A program made the translations under genes and the position numbers. A stretch of 64,000 nt of DNA, from NCBI GenBank assembly GCA_037962975.1, contig CM075673.1, positions 120,361,001 to 120,425,000 on the forward strand. The letters are read 5' to 3'. A model generated the notes under the pieces. The model did not search any database. It had not been told where the DNA came from and was given only the letters and a program-made list of their open reading frames with translations. Shown in pieces: positions 22,801-34,025 of this stretch. The DNA comes from Clitoria ternatea (taxonomy: Eukaryota; Streptophyta; Magnoliopsida; Fabales; Fabaceae). Each line of letters starts with the position of its first letter. The first letter of the stretch is position 1.

Positions 22801-24880
22801 TCTTGTGAAGCTGAGGCTAACATATGCATTCTTGCATTCACAGCATGCATGACATATCATATTATATGTGGTTGTAATCACTTGACATGTTGAAATGATT
22901 ACGATCTTGCGGGATCTTGTGAAAAGGGACCCTTGCGAGAGGAGAAATATTCAAACAATTATATGTGGTTACGATCACATTGAGATGTCAAAATAATTGA
23001 GATCTTGTGGGATCCTATGAAAAAAACCCTTACGGCGGATGAATATTTGAGTAACTATGCGTGGTTGTGATTACTTGATATATTGTATACACATGTGTTA
23101 TAAATTGGATCCGTTGCATATGCATTTCATGTTATGGTATAAGCATTAGCCATAGGAACATGGCATTTGAGTTAGAGATGGCCAAGAAAAATGGTAACCT
23201 ATTGAGAGTGTTAATTGATGAAAGATGTAAGAACTTGATGTTGATACCTGTGATAGTCATGATAATGAAGGGAAATATGAATGTGTATATGTATGTGCTT
23301 GCTGTGAGTTACAAATAATGAGACTTATATGCCTATGATGATATATTGATGAAGACTTGGTGATAAATTGATGGTTATATTGCAAAACACACATGTTGTT
23401 TATATGCATGTACACATGATTAGAATGTATTCAGATTTGTCATTTTGAATGTATAATTCACTCTTCCATGTTGTCTTTTTTTAGCATTGTGATGCAGGAT
23501 TGTCATAGGATGAAATTATGTTTTGAATCAAAGTTTTTGAGGAAGGTAAATAGTGGTAATGGAATGCCTTGGCCGGCAATGATTGTCAATTGTAGTGTTA
23601 TAATGAATTGTACATGATAATGTTGATGATTATTGGCTTTGAGGGATATTGTGTACATGACAATATTGATAATTATTGACTTTGTAGATATGTAAATGAC
23701 AATGTAGACAAATGATGATATTGATATCATTTTAAGGATCACATCTCTATTCTTTTGGTAATGTGTATTGGTGATTCTTTTATATCTAATGCTATATGAT
23801 GCTTGGACAAATGTATTTGGATGCCATTGTGATGGTAATGATATTCATGTCAATAAGGAATTGATGAATTGCAAGTATGAAATGATGTTGGACATAGAGT
23901 TTTTTTGTGCATGTATATGTATTAATGATGATTCATGATTAATGCATGCTTGATGATTTAATTTTGTGCAAGAAATGAAGTTGTACAAAACCTAAATATT
24001 TAGGTTTGATTCTAGGTCAAATACCATGAAAATGAATGCTTATTTTGTATAAAAAATGTTCAAGAAAGTTCAAGGTTCCAAGTGCCAATGCATAGCCCTT
24101 TGAAAAGTGAATTTTTGAGGTACAGGGTGTGATCCAAGGCCAGTAGGAATTTCCCACGGCTAGTGGAATGGCCATTATTAGAAATTTTTCAACTGCTGTT
24201 TTTCCCTTGTTGTTTTTGGCTCTTTTGGGTACCTTAATGACATTTTTGGCCTCCGACTTCTTCATAGAAATTGTAGATAATTATGTTACAAAGGCATAAA
24301 AGGCCCAAGTTTGAAAGGACCTCCCAGAAGGATCAAGATGGAATTTAGGAGCCACGATAGTAGGAGAAACACATTGTTGCATTTTCTTATTATGCTCCTC
24401 TCAATGCCAACCTATCCCTAGATTCTTAGGGAAGTGGATTGGCTATCTTTTAATGTATACAGGGTATGGAAACCTGCGCCAGTCAAGAAACCAGGAAATC
24501 CCAGGAAGTACTATGACTTCCATGAGCAGATAAGGCATTCTACTGATGAGTGTAGGTAGCTGAAGGATGCCATCGAAGTCCTTATCCACAAAAGGAAACT
24601 AAAGTAGTATCTATTTAGGCAAAAGTCTTGGGATGAGCCTGATCGAATGGAGAAGAAGGTCAGGGACCATTCTCCAAATCCTAATAATACCTGAGGTCCC
24701 AAGTGATTCACTACGGTAGAGAAGCAAAAGGGCCTTATGGTGGAAGTTTGTAAGAGGAAGAGAAGATGCCATCCCCACCTCAGTGAGGTCAACGCAAGGT
24801 GATAGATTTATTGCTGGAGGTTTTGTAGGAGGAGGCGCCTCGATTACGACATAAAAAAACCACCACTACATGATCTTATC
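19837..24880 (+). pseudogene. gag of element B, split by E1
   Basis: The frame opens at ATG 19837 (MEERVFDGNVEDLTF). It is broken by TGA near 19927 and TAA near 20083, yet stays in one frame to 20477. Recognisable gag blocks: FSIGKYTSEIDPCKHLDAY and FPSTLTGEALTWFKGL. At 20478 the E1 insert begins. Gag resumes after about 24291 with RPKYYDFH-type sequence (PRKYYDFHEQIRHSTDECR, 24505-24560), the zinc-knuckle-like region of Tat gags. The middle of gag appears to have been lost at the insertion. Confidence 0.75.
20478..24290 (+). mobile_element. E1: TGTAACATCCC-type LTR-like insert in B's gag
   Basis: Starts TGTAACATCCCAAATTTT. It shares its first several hundred bases with E2 (41947 onward) and, inverted, with E3. 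It also shares the landmarks GAGGTAGGAGAGGAGTTTA and GGTAAATAGTGGTAATGG. No gag or pol was found. The right end is uncertain: TTATGTTACA at 24290 is a plausible terminus, but no target duplication matches GCTGA (20473-20477). The E3-type end (GGCGTCTCA) is absent, so it may be 3'-truncated. Confidence 0.65.
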
Positions 24881-24934
24881 TGTTCAGGGAAAGAAACAAG
24901 ATAATAGACCCTTCAGAGATGGTGTGCAAACTCC

Positions 24935-25300
24935 CTCAATCTTTTTTTCTGATGATGATTTTGGTCTACCTATACTGGGGGGAGATGACACGATGGTAAT
25001 TATGGTCGTCATTACGAATATGGATATGAAGAGAATCTTGGTGGACCTAGGCAGTTCTTATGATGTCATCTTTTATGATTGTTTCAAGAGGAGGAGCCTC
25101 ACCGATGCAGATTTATAGTCATATACGTAGGACTTAACTGCCTTTAATTGTGCAAAGTAACCCACCAAGGGTTACTTAGACACCCGTATCACATTTGATG
25201 GGGAGCCCGGAGCAAGGACGGTGAAGACCAGGATCCTAGTCATCGATATATAGTCCCCATATAACAACATCATAGGCCGCTCCACACTGAATGTAATTTA
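24935..25300 (+). pseudogene. Protease of element B
   Basis: The frame 24870-25118 carries RILVDLGSSYDVIFYDCFKR, the aspartic protease active site with D-x-G-S-S. Stops follow, and homologous sequence continues out of frame to about 25300. It would have processed B's polyprotein. Confidence 0.75.
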
Positions 25301-25729
25301 AGCTATTGTTTCAACTCAACATCTCTTTATCAAGTTTACTGATAAAGACAACAGGGTGTTCTCTATGTGGGGTGACCAGGAGATGGCTAGGTATTATTTA
25401 CAACCTTAGCCTCAACATGGTGAAGCTGAATGCTATTAACAAGAAGCGGAAGTTGAATAATGGGGGCACGACGGCAGCATTTGTTAATCTGGTGGACCTG
25501 GACCCCAGAGCGTAATTGAAGATCCCTTTAACCCCTCTAATCCAATCCCGGATGGAGGTTTAAAGGCGATTATTTTAGGCGATACTCCAGATAGAGTAAC
25601 CTAAATTAATGAAAAGCTTGAGCCTGACATAGAGAAGCATCTGATTGCTCTCTTGAGGGAGTTTAAGGAGTTTCTTTTTCCTGGATAGCTGCCAATATGC
25701 CAGGAATGGATCCAAACTTTTGCTACCAT

Positions 25730-26405
25730 AAGTTAGCTATCTACCTAAAGACATGGCCGGTGGCACAGAAGAAGAGGTGGTTGGGTCCCAAAAAGTAGAA
25801 AGCTGCTTGTGAACAGACTGAGAAGTTCTTGAGGGCTGGCTTCATCAAGGAAATAAGGTATTCCTCTTGGTTGTCTAACGTAGTCATGGTGTAAAAATCC
25901 AATGGTAAATGGCGTATGTGTATGGATTACGTGGACCTGAACAAATGTTGCCCTAAAGACCCTTACCTCCTCCCTAATATTGATCGCATAGTGGATAATT
26001 CTTCTGGGTACCGGTTCTTATCCTTTATGGATGCTTATTCTGGGTACAATCAGATTTTGATGTAGGAAAAGGACCAAGAGAAGACTGCTTTTGTTAATGA
26101 CAAGGATGTATTCTGCTACACCATCATGCCTTATGGTTTAAAGAATGTCAGAGCCACTTACCAGCGTATGATTAACTAGGTGTTCGAGGGCATGCACACG
26201 AAGCTGTTTGAGGTATACATTGAAGATGTCATTGCCAAGATACCAGTCGGAGGTGATCATGTAGAAGACCTCTAGAATATTTTTATGTGACTCTAGCAGT
26301 ACAACATGAGGCTCAATACTTTGAAGTATACCTTCGCTGTTCCTGGTGCTAGATTTCTCAGTTTTATGTTGACCTAGCGTAGTATTGAGTCAAACTCAGA
26401 CAAAT
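25730..26405 (+). pseudogene. Reverse transcriptase of element B
   Basis: Blocks in order: AGFIKEIRYSSWLSNVVMV, MCMDYVDLNKCCPKDPY, FLSFMDAYSGYNQI, MPYGLKNVRATYQRM, then the active-site region reading EVYIEDVI in place of YVDDM. Several stops. After GARFLSFMLT the frame jumps straight toward the second RNase H, so the RT-linked RNase H has been deleted. Confidence 0.82.
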
Positions 26406-27055
26406 GCAAGGTGATATACCACTTCACAACATTCTCTTCAAGCCTGACTTGGCAGGCAGAATGATCAAATGGGCAATTAAATTGTCTGAGTTTGATATCA
26501 CCTATGAGCCATGTAGTGCTATCAAGGCCCAGGTATTGGTAGATTTTATTATGGAGCTCTTACGGTCGGATTCAGAGGCTTCCTGTTCATATTGGACAGT
26601 ATATATGGATGGCTCCTCCAATAGTAAGGGGTGTGGAGCTGGAATTATGGTTGAGAGTGATGATGGTGTGTACCTCAAGATTTGTCTCCACTTTAACTTC
26701 ACTATTTCCAACAACTAAGCAAGGTATGAGGCTTGCCTTGCGGGTTTAAGAGCGACCATCTTCATCAGTTCTAAGATCGTCATCTTGTGTAGTGACTCAT
26801 AACTGGTGATCTCACAAATTCTTGGCAAATACCAGGCGAAGGAATGCCTACTTCAATAATACATGGCTTGCGTGAATGATTTGAAAAAATAGTTTCAAAT
26901 CCATTACTTTCAAGAATGTCCCAAGAAAAGAGAATGTTAGGGCCGATATCTTTTCACAGTTGGCTAGTACGAAAAAGGCAGGGAGCACTATGTCGGTAAT
27001 GCAAAATACCCTAATGAAGCCCACCATCACCAAAAAACCCTTTGTTAACGCCATC
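26404..27055 (+). pseudogene. Second RNase H of element B
   Basis: The open stretch 26404-26718 holds YWTVYMDGSSNSKGCGAG. After one stop the block ARYEACLAGLRATI follows. This is the archaeal-like RNase H position of Tat elements. Confidence 0.8.
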
Positions 27056-27059
27056 TGAT

Positions 27060-28312
27060 AGACTGGATTTTCTGAAGACTCTTGGATGGCACATTACATT
27101 CGATATCTAGTGAATAGACAACTCCCTACAGATGAGATCGAACAAAGGAAGATAAAAAAGGAGCTACCCTTTTTCACTATGGTAAATGGCAAGCTGTTTC
27201 GACAAGGCTTCTCTGTCCCTTATCTCTTATATTTACATAAGAATGATGTTCATGCGTGATGGCTGAAGTGCATGAGGGGTAGTGCGGGCACCATTCTGGT
27301 TCATGAAACCCCATGAGGAAAATACTCCGGGCTGGTTTTTGGTGGCCCGTGATGAAGAAGGATACTGAGGAATATGTTAAAAACTGTGACCCCTTCTAAA
27401 GGTTTGCCAATTTGCACCACAGTCTCGTAGAGGAATTGTCAACGTTTGTTGTCTCTTGGCCTTTCTACCAATGGTTTGGATATCTTAGGGTCATTCCCCA
27501 AAGCCCATAGAGGCATCAAGTACTTGATTATTGAAGTAGATTATTTCACAAAGTGGATTGAAGCCAAGCCAGTGGTCCATATCCCTTCTGCTAGAACCAG
27601 ACGATTTGTGTATGAGTACATCGTTGCTCGCTTTAGGTGTCTCAGGGTGAATTGTCACAAACAACGACAATTGGTTTATAGATCGTAAGTTTACTGAGCT
27701 GCTTGAAGGTTTGAATATTATGCAAATTTTTTCATCTGTTGAACATCCCCAAACCAATGGCCAAGCTGAGGTGGCAAATTGCAAAGTTCTCAAGGGTCTC
27801 AAGAAGCAATTGGGAGAAGCAAAGGGAGATTAGACCAACCAGCTTTGCCATGTACTATTGGCATACCAAACCACACCCAATTCTTCTACCCACAAATCCT
27901 CATTCTGGCTAACCTACGGGGTTGAAGCCATCATCCCAGTAAAGCTTTACATATCATCTGCTAGGGTCCAGTATTTCTATGAAAAAGCAATGGAGAAAAC
28001 TTATCGGATGAGCTGGATGTAATCGAAGAGCTCAGAGAAGAAGCATTTATCCGGGATCAAGCAGTAAAAGCCAAGGCCATACTCAATTATAGTAAGCGAA
28101 TGTCACAAAGACATTTTAAGGTTAGTGATTTAGTGTTGCGCTAGGCTAGCATTGACAATAAATTCACCGACCAGGGTAAGCTTGCACCATCCTAGGAAGA
28201 ACCATACCGTGTCTCAGAAGTCTTAGGTAAAGGTACATACCACCTCAAATGCTTGGACGGGACACCAATAAGGAACAAGTGGAATATTTTAAATTTACAT
28301 ATTTATTATAGC
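27060..28312 (+). pseudogene. Integrase of element B
   Basis: The catalytic core is visible as YLIIEVDYFTKWIEAKPV (27510-27565), then a frameshift, then SSVEHPQTNGQAEVANCK near 27730-27785. The C-terminal part runs to about 28312 through stops. The zinc-binding N-terminus is badly eroded. Confidence 0.8.
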
Positions 28313-28352
28313 TAACTGGACCCTACGACATGTACTCTTTTTCCAAACTTAA

Positions 28353-28437
28353 GGTTTTTTCCCATTGGATTTTCCTTGAGAAGGTTTTAATGAGGCATGT
28401 CCCAGTTTAGCTCTAATGTAACTCAGTGATTAATAAA
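28353..28437 (+). promoter_or_regulatory. Conserved post-pol box with AATAAA (element B)
   Basis: GGTTTTTTCCCATTGG followed by GAAGGTTTTAATGAGGC, with AATAAA at 28432-28437. Same position and order as in A and C. Confidence 0.5.
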
Positions 28438-28999
28438 ATTTTCATTTATGAATTCTTCACTTTACTTGTTAAAAATATTTATTCTGTGTATGAAGACTCT
28501 TTTTCCCCTAACGAGTCATGAGAATTAGACCTCTTTGAGGCCGTACCGGACCCTAATGAGTGGCACCCCAGCCAATGGTTAGTTACTTGACCTCGACGAG
28601 TGGAAAAGATCAGTTATTATTAAAACCATACTGAGCCCCAATGAGTAATGCAAGTAAATTACTTAAGTTTTTTACCCTAGTCCTTTTTACATAAAACAAT
28701 TTATGTAAGTTGATCCATAGCGGATAATACATACTTTATACAACATCCTACGTGACGTGGTAAATTTTGTTCAAAGTCACTGGCAAAGGTAAAGATAAAT
28801 TTCCTGAGTTACTTCTACGGTAATTGGCTAGATATGGCAAAAAAGGAGCGGATTCACAAAGAAAAGTCCTTTCATTCATCCTTCGAGTGAAAATTAAAAA
28901 GTTCAAAAAAAATTGGGAGCCTATCCCAGGACAAGGCTATAACGTGCTACTAAAGTAAATTAATAAAAAACCAAGGGAGGAATTTCTTAATACCAGAGG

Positions 29000-31110
29000 T
29001 AGTCATGGAGGTGAAGTAGTCTCTTGGCTAACCCTAGAAGCATTACCAGGAGTAACTTAAGCATTTTCTTGGTTAGGAAGAGGTGTCTCTCAGAGTCATT
29101 GATTGGTAAGGTGGTAGAAGGGCAAGCTCAAATAGGATATCGTCAGGCTCTCGAGTCCATTGTTGGCTATGCCACCAGCTTCCCTTCATGAAATTGGAAA
29201 TACAGGTTGATGCCATTCAGATTGAGAACTACTCTAAGGTTGTGATGCATAACCTGGGGATGGTGGAACTGAACGTTTTGAGTGCAACCATCCCACAAAG
29301 CTCCACTACCTATGCAGCTCTTCCCAGATTTACCCTGATGTCTTGCCGTAACTTGTTATTCTCTTCACGAAAGGTGGTCGTGTCTTCAATTTTCTTATTC
29401 AAGGAAGTAATTTTAGCCTCATACTACTTCCGGTCTCTGTTTTGATTGCCTTGTGATATCACCAACTCATTATTAACATCTAGTTTCTCATAGAATTCTT
29501 GGTATTAGTGGTCTCTTGTGCTATCTTTTTGTTCTCCTCCTTCAGCTTTTGGTTTTCTTCTCACAACTGCTTTACTTCTTTCATCTTAGTCTTTAACTGC
29601 TCCAGCTCCTTCTGGGCGGCAGCAAGAGCAATTTCCTTCTCGCCCATAGTCTAGTCTCTGGCCTTGACTACCTTTGACAATAAAGCTCTTTCCTTGGTGA
29701 CAACTCGAAGCTTAGTGTCCAGGGCTTGAATCCGGTCATAATAGCTTTAGCTTTTCTCAGCATGATCTGCAAGACCTTGAAGGATTCCAGCATTCATTCC
29801 ACCTCTGTAGGTGATACCTCCCAGCCTCTATTGCTGCCCGCACCTTGCCTAGATCCAGGTCCGTGAGAAGGTAGTACCAAGGTACTTCTAGATGACCTTC
29901 GTCTTCTTTATTTTCACGCCAAGCTAGATAGACACTTAAATTCTTCCCTGGAGAAGGAGCATGTAACTACTTCGACGTCGTTATTCCCGGGGGGATGCCT
30001 CTGTCTCTTCTTCAATTACTTTTTCAACCACCTTTTTATCTTTTCCTTTTAGGCAGCGGTTGACGGCGCCTCCCCTCGGCGTCGCTTCTGTTTCTTCTAC
30101 TTGAACATGCCATCATTATTCTTTTTTCTACACTTATCTAGCGTGGCCTCGTCGGTTTCCTTGGTACTTGCCTCTAGGCGAGGAATTTCTTTGGTGTCAT
30201 TGGGAAACTTTATTGTGGGTTCAAGAGCCTTTAGAATATTCCTCTTGCCTTGAACCCAATTTTCTACCTGAGCTGCTGCCAGATCTTCTTGGAGCTTGAG
30301 TAGAGCCTCCATGGGTGTAAATCTTGCTATTTCACCTGAAACCACAACATAACATTTTGTCAGCAAGCTATGATTTTATGCCTAATAAAGGAAAATAAAT
30401 ATAGAAATCCTAAGATCATTAGACAAGTAGGCCTCTCACTGGGCAGTAGTGCCAATCAGCCTCTTGCATGAGAATTTCCCATGTACAACGCTGAAAGCTT
30501 GCAGGGTCCTGAAGACTTCAATAGACATCAGGGAAAGCTCGACCTCTGTGCATTTAAAGGTAGCCCAGTTAGAAGAAAATGTTTATGGGTCCACGACATT
30601 GGAAATAGCTTAATTCCATCTTCGTTCACCCAGAACACTGATTTGTTGGCCCTGGTCTGTACTTTGAAGAAGCATTTCTTAAAGAAGACACCCTCAGATT
30701 AGGTAGACTCCATAAATGCTTCAAAGTTTATGATTTCTGAGTCACACCGAAGTGTGATGAAGCTTAGACCACTTTTAGTGTTGGCTCGGTATACCACGTG
30801 GCAGTAACAAAAAAAGAGTGCCACCGTGGGTTTGAAGTGAAATTGCTACAAGCACCTCCAAGCTGCGCACCAAGCCCCACCCATTGGGATGTAGTTAGGT
30901 AGGGGCATATTCCAGATATCAAAGAACACTCATCTGGAATTCAGTAAAGGGGAGTCTCACCCCAATCTTGGTTACTAGGAACTCATATATGTTCATCGAC
31001 CGTTCGTCTAGTGGAGTATGGAAAACCTGTTTTGTAGGGCGGGGAAAAATGCAACGAAGGGATCCTTGTATCGCTCTTAGGAATGCAGGGGACATGTGAT
31101 GTTCATCTGC
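29000..31110 (-). pseudogene. Decayed antisense gene of element B
   Basis: Minus-strand remnants in the order seen in A. At about 30880-30960 the N-terminal domain reads FTEFQMSVL and APTYLHPNGWGLVRSLEVL, close to A's APNQFYLNGWAFMQAFEIL. At 30097-30366 there is an open piece with MEALLKLQEDLAAAQ. At 29540-29700 there is a Lys/Glu/Leu coiled-coil-rich stretch. Many stops and shifts, so no product is possible. It shows the antisense gene predates the split of A and B. Confidence 0.6.
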
Positions 31111-31976
31111 TCACCAGCTGATCTGACAAACTGGGAAACCATTTGGTGAATTTCCCTTTGCACCCAGACGTAAGGGTTTTCTTCAACAACTCAACCTAGT
31201 ATATTTCGTGAGCGATCACTGTCGACCACCCCAGTTGCATCTTCATAACTTCTTTAACATTTTCAATCACCATATTTACCACCACATTCGTAAAACCACC
31301 TATAGATTTATAAGAGTGGATGTCGTCAGAGGTGTAGTAGTCAAAACTCTCTTCATCCAAGGAGGATCCCTCTCATGTAAAAACTCATGCCTTGGCACTC
31401 GCTGCCCTTGCCATGAGCTTTCTGGCCTTTGGTGCCTAACAGAGATTCACCCCCCATGTTGCGTTGAAGAACTTTCTTTGGCCCTTTTTTTAGCACTTAC
31501 AACATGAAAAAGCACAGGCAACATGGTAAATGAAATAAAACAAAGAAAGGTTTGGGGATGCTACCTGAGTTTTTGGAAAAGCTTAAAAGTTTATGAAGAA
31601 ACTACGAACACATTCTTCTTCTTAAAAGTTTTCTAGGGTTTGAATCTCTTAGAATTTCGATAGAGTTTCAATGAAGAACTAAGGTTTTGATATCAACAAC
31701 ATATATGCAAGACATGATTAACAACATGGACACAAGACTTGAAGATTTAGTATACCATGTCAAGCACAAAAAGAGTCATGAAATTAATGAAATATTGTCA
31801 TCATCAAAAAGGGGGAGAATGAAGACCATGAAGGATTTTGATAATGACAAGGCTAATGCCAGAGATCAAGAATGAAGATCCAAGACCAAGGCATAATTAA
31901 AGTAAGACTCTATAAAAAGAAAGTATGGCCATTAATATAAAAAGGTTTTAAAATTTCATACATTCTGATAGAATGT

Positions 31977-32191
31977 AATCGATTACCTCATTAGTGTAAT
32001 CGATTACAATTAAATGAATTTTAAATTGCATGATTTCAAATAAATGTAATCGATTACCTCAGCAATGAAATCGATTAACATGTTTAAGTAATCGATTACC
32101 CTCATTACATAATCGATTACAATATGAACGTTATGTTTTAAAACAGATTTTAAAAGGAAGTAATCGATTACCTCTTTTATGTAATCAATTA
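31977..32191. promoter_or_regulatory. TAATCGATTA palindrome array in the H LTR
   Basis: Six exact TAATCGATTA palindromes plus two one-base variants in 215 bp. They end 119 bp before the TATA box TATAAATA at 32311. Confidence 0.75.
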
Positions 32192-32514
32192 CAACGTGAT
32201 CAGAAAGCATGAAACATTATAACTTTTCACAAAATATTATTTTATCCAAGAGGTACCTTTCCAATTATTTTAATCAATAATTTCACACCTCTTGAAGGCA
32301 TTTCTACTCCTATAAATAGGGATGCCCATCATTTGCAAAAACACACCAAATACTTCCAATCTTTTCTTAAGAGCAATAATGGCCATATTCTCTTAATAGA
32401 GTTATTACTCTTTCTTGTTCCTCAATTTGTTCATCATACTCTTTAAGAGAGTTTTCTTGTAGAGTTCTTTATCTCTAAATTAAGACTGATACTCAGAGTG
32501 GTGTATCTCTGAGG

Positions 32515-32615
32515 GTGTTCTTCTTGGATGTGGTGTAGCATCCAAGGGTGATGTTCTTGGATGTGGTGAAGCATCCAAGGGTGATGTGCTTGGGTGTGGT
32601 GTAGCATCCAAGGCA
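32515..32615. repeat. ~33-bp repeat in the H LTR
   Basis: Three near-identical units of TGGATGTGGTG(T/A)AGCATCCAAGGG type, downstream of the TATA box in the transcribed part of the LTR. Confidence 0.8.
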
Positions 32616-33328
32616 TTTGTGATCGGGGTGTGAGTCCCCATTGTGGTGTAATCAAGAGATTTGATTATAGTGAATTTCCTCAAGGGTGTCTTGAGAAGAC
32701 TGGACGTAGGCAGTGGTTGGCCGAACCAGTATAAATCTCTGTTTGCACTTCTCTAACCCTTAAACTCTTTATGTTTTAAGCATTATTATTCAAATCACAT
32801 ATCATTGCATATTGAGTTTCTAGAGGAGAAATTTATTAGTGAAAAAGTTCTTAACTACTCAATTCACCCCCCTCTTGAGTTTCCTAGAGGCCACCTGGGC
32901 TAACAAGTTTCAGTAATGAAGATACAAAAGTGATTTTTCAATTGTCTTCGAGTTCCCTCTTATAGGTGTGGCTAGGGGGAACCAGTATGACGTTGTTTCG
33001 TGTATTTCACACATTTCAAATTTTTAGTCTGAGTCATTTTAATTTCCAAGGCCTATTCTCCAAAAAGTAACCACCAAAATCAAATAAAGAGAGGTAATAG
33101 TCACACATGATTAGAAATTAAAGGGCATGATTGGCACAGCCAACTACACACGAAACATTACATTTTACAAGGATAATAAATACGATATAGTTACAAGTAT
33201 AGACCAAGTAGGAAAAAAATTTCCAAGTTATAAACGGCCTCGAAGTTACCCACGTCCACAAGAGGTACCTCAGCTTATAGCTCATTGAAGCAACCAACAT
33301 GATCACTTTAATAAGCTAGGGGGAAAAT

Positions 33329-34020
33329 GATCCAATCCTGAGATCGGCCCCTGGACTTAAAGGTAATTTGACAAAAATCCATCCTTTGGAACCGTCATGA
33401 CATGATGATCAATGTGAGCCATTCTCTCAATACCAGCGTCTCATGTAATAAAATGGTTTAAACACTAGAACTTGTTATCACGCAAAAGATCCACAATTGA
33501 CCCCATTGTAAGTTGTTCACTCAATACCAGTGGGTTGGAGTTGACCTATGCCTTAGCATGCTAAACAAGTAGCTTGCAAAGTGACTGATGGGTAGATAAA
33601 GCCGTTGCGAAACATCTCCATCACCAGTCAGCTTTACTATAGAATAGCAGAGCAAGTACTGACACCATAATGGAAAGCTTGGTGAACAAGGAGATGTTTC
33701 CACTACTTTTTAGGTATAAATCTATGCATCAATGTAACATGTAAGAACATTCTCTCTAACCTTATGCTTGAGCTCTAAAATTCCTTAGAACTTTCACTGA
33801 CTAGAGTGTCAAAGTGTCCTTGGAGGTGACACCCGCTTTCACCCCACAACACGTAAGGCTGGTGTTTTGGTACGAGGAATCACTCCAAGAACTTTATTCC
33901 CCACGAGAATCAGGGATATAATACCGAATTTGCACTGGACCGGTGTAATATTAGAGAGTGAACGAGAGATTTAAGGACTGTTGTGAGGCTGAATATTAGA
34001 CCCTAACCCAGACCGGTTCA
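33329..34020 (+). repeat. 3' LTR of element B
   Basis: 692 bp. Preceded by the purine tract GCTAGGGGGAAAA. Starts TGATCCAATCCTGAG, has TATAAAT at 33716-33722, ends AGACCGGTTCA. It is uninterrupted and so serves as the reference for locating G in the 5' LTR. Confidence 0.88.
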
Positions 34021-34025
34021 TTATT

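Larger units (their letters stand above)
31672..32905 (+). mobile_element. H: copia 3' end with LTR, inside element B
   Basis: The purine tract AAAAAGGGGGAGAA (31806-31819) is followed by a 1086-bp LTR (31820-32905) that ends AGGCCACCTGGGCTAACA. That ending resembles F's LTR end. The internal part before the tract is only about 130 bp, and no primer-binding site follows, so most of the element is missing. TGAAGAACTAAGG at 31672 resembles the LTR start and may be a stub of the 5' LTR, but the target duplication is unclear. Left limit uncertain. Confidence 0.7.
14791..34020 (+). mobile_element. Element B: Ty3/gypsy Tat-type element with nested inserts
   Basis: 5' LTR 14791-14992 plus 19281-19771, interrupted by G. 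3' LTR 33329-34020. Target duplications are TTATC (14786-14790) and TTATT (34021-34025), one mismatch. The two LTRs differ at roughly 15% of sites over the first 200 bp, so it is old. Without G, E1 and H it would be about 10 kb, a normal Tat size. Contents: primer-binding site, gag, protease, RT, second RNase H, integrase, and a decayed antisense gene. Every frame has several stops. Confidence 0.85.

Noticed and set aside
31977..32210. 66-codon minus-strand frame rich in VIDY
   Set aside because: It is the TAATCGATTA array translated.
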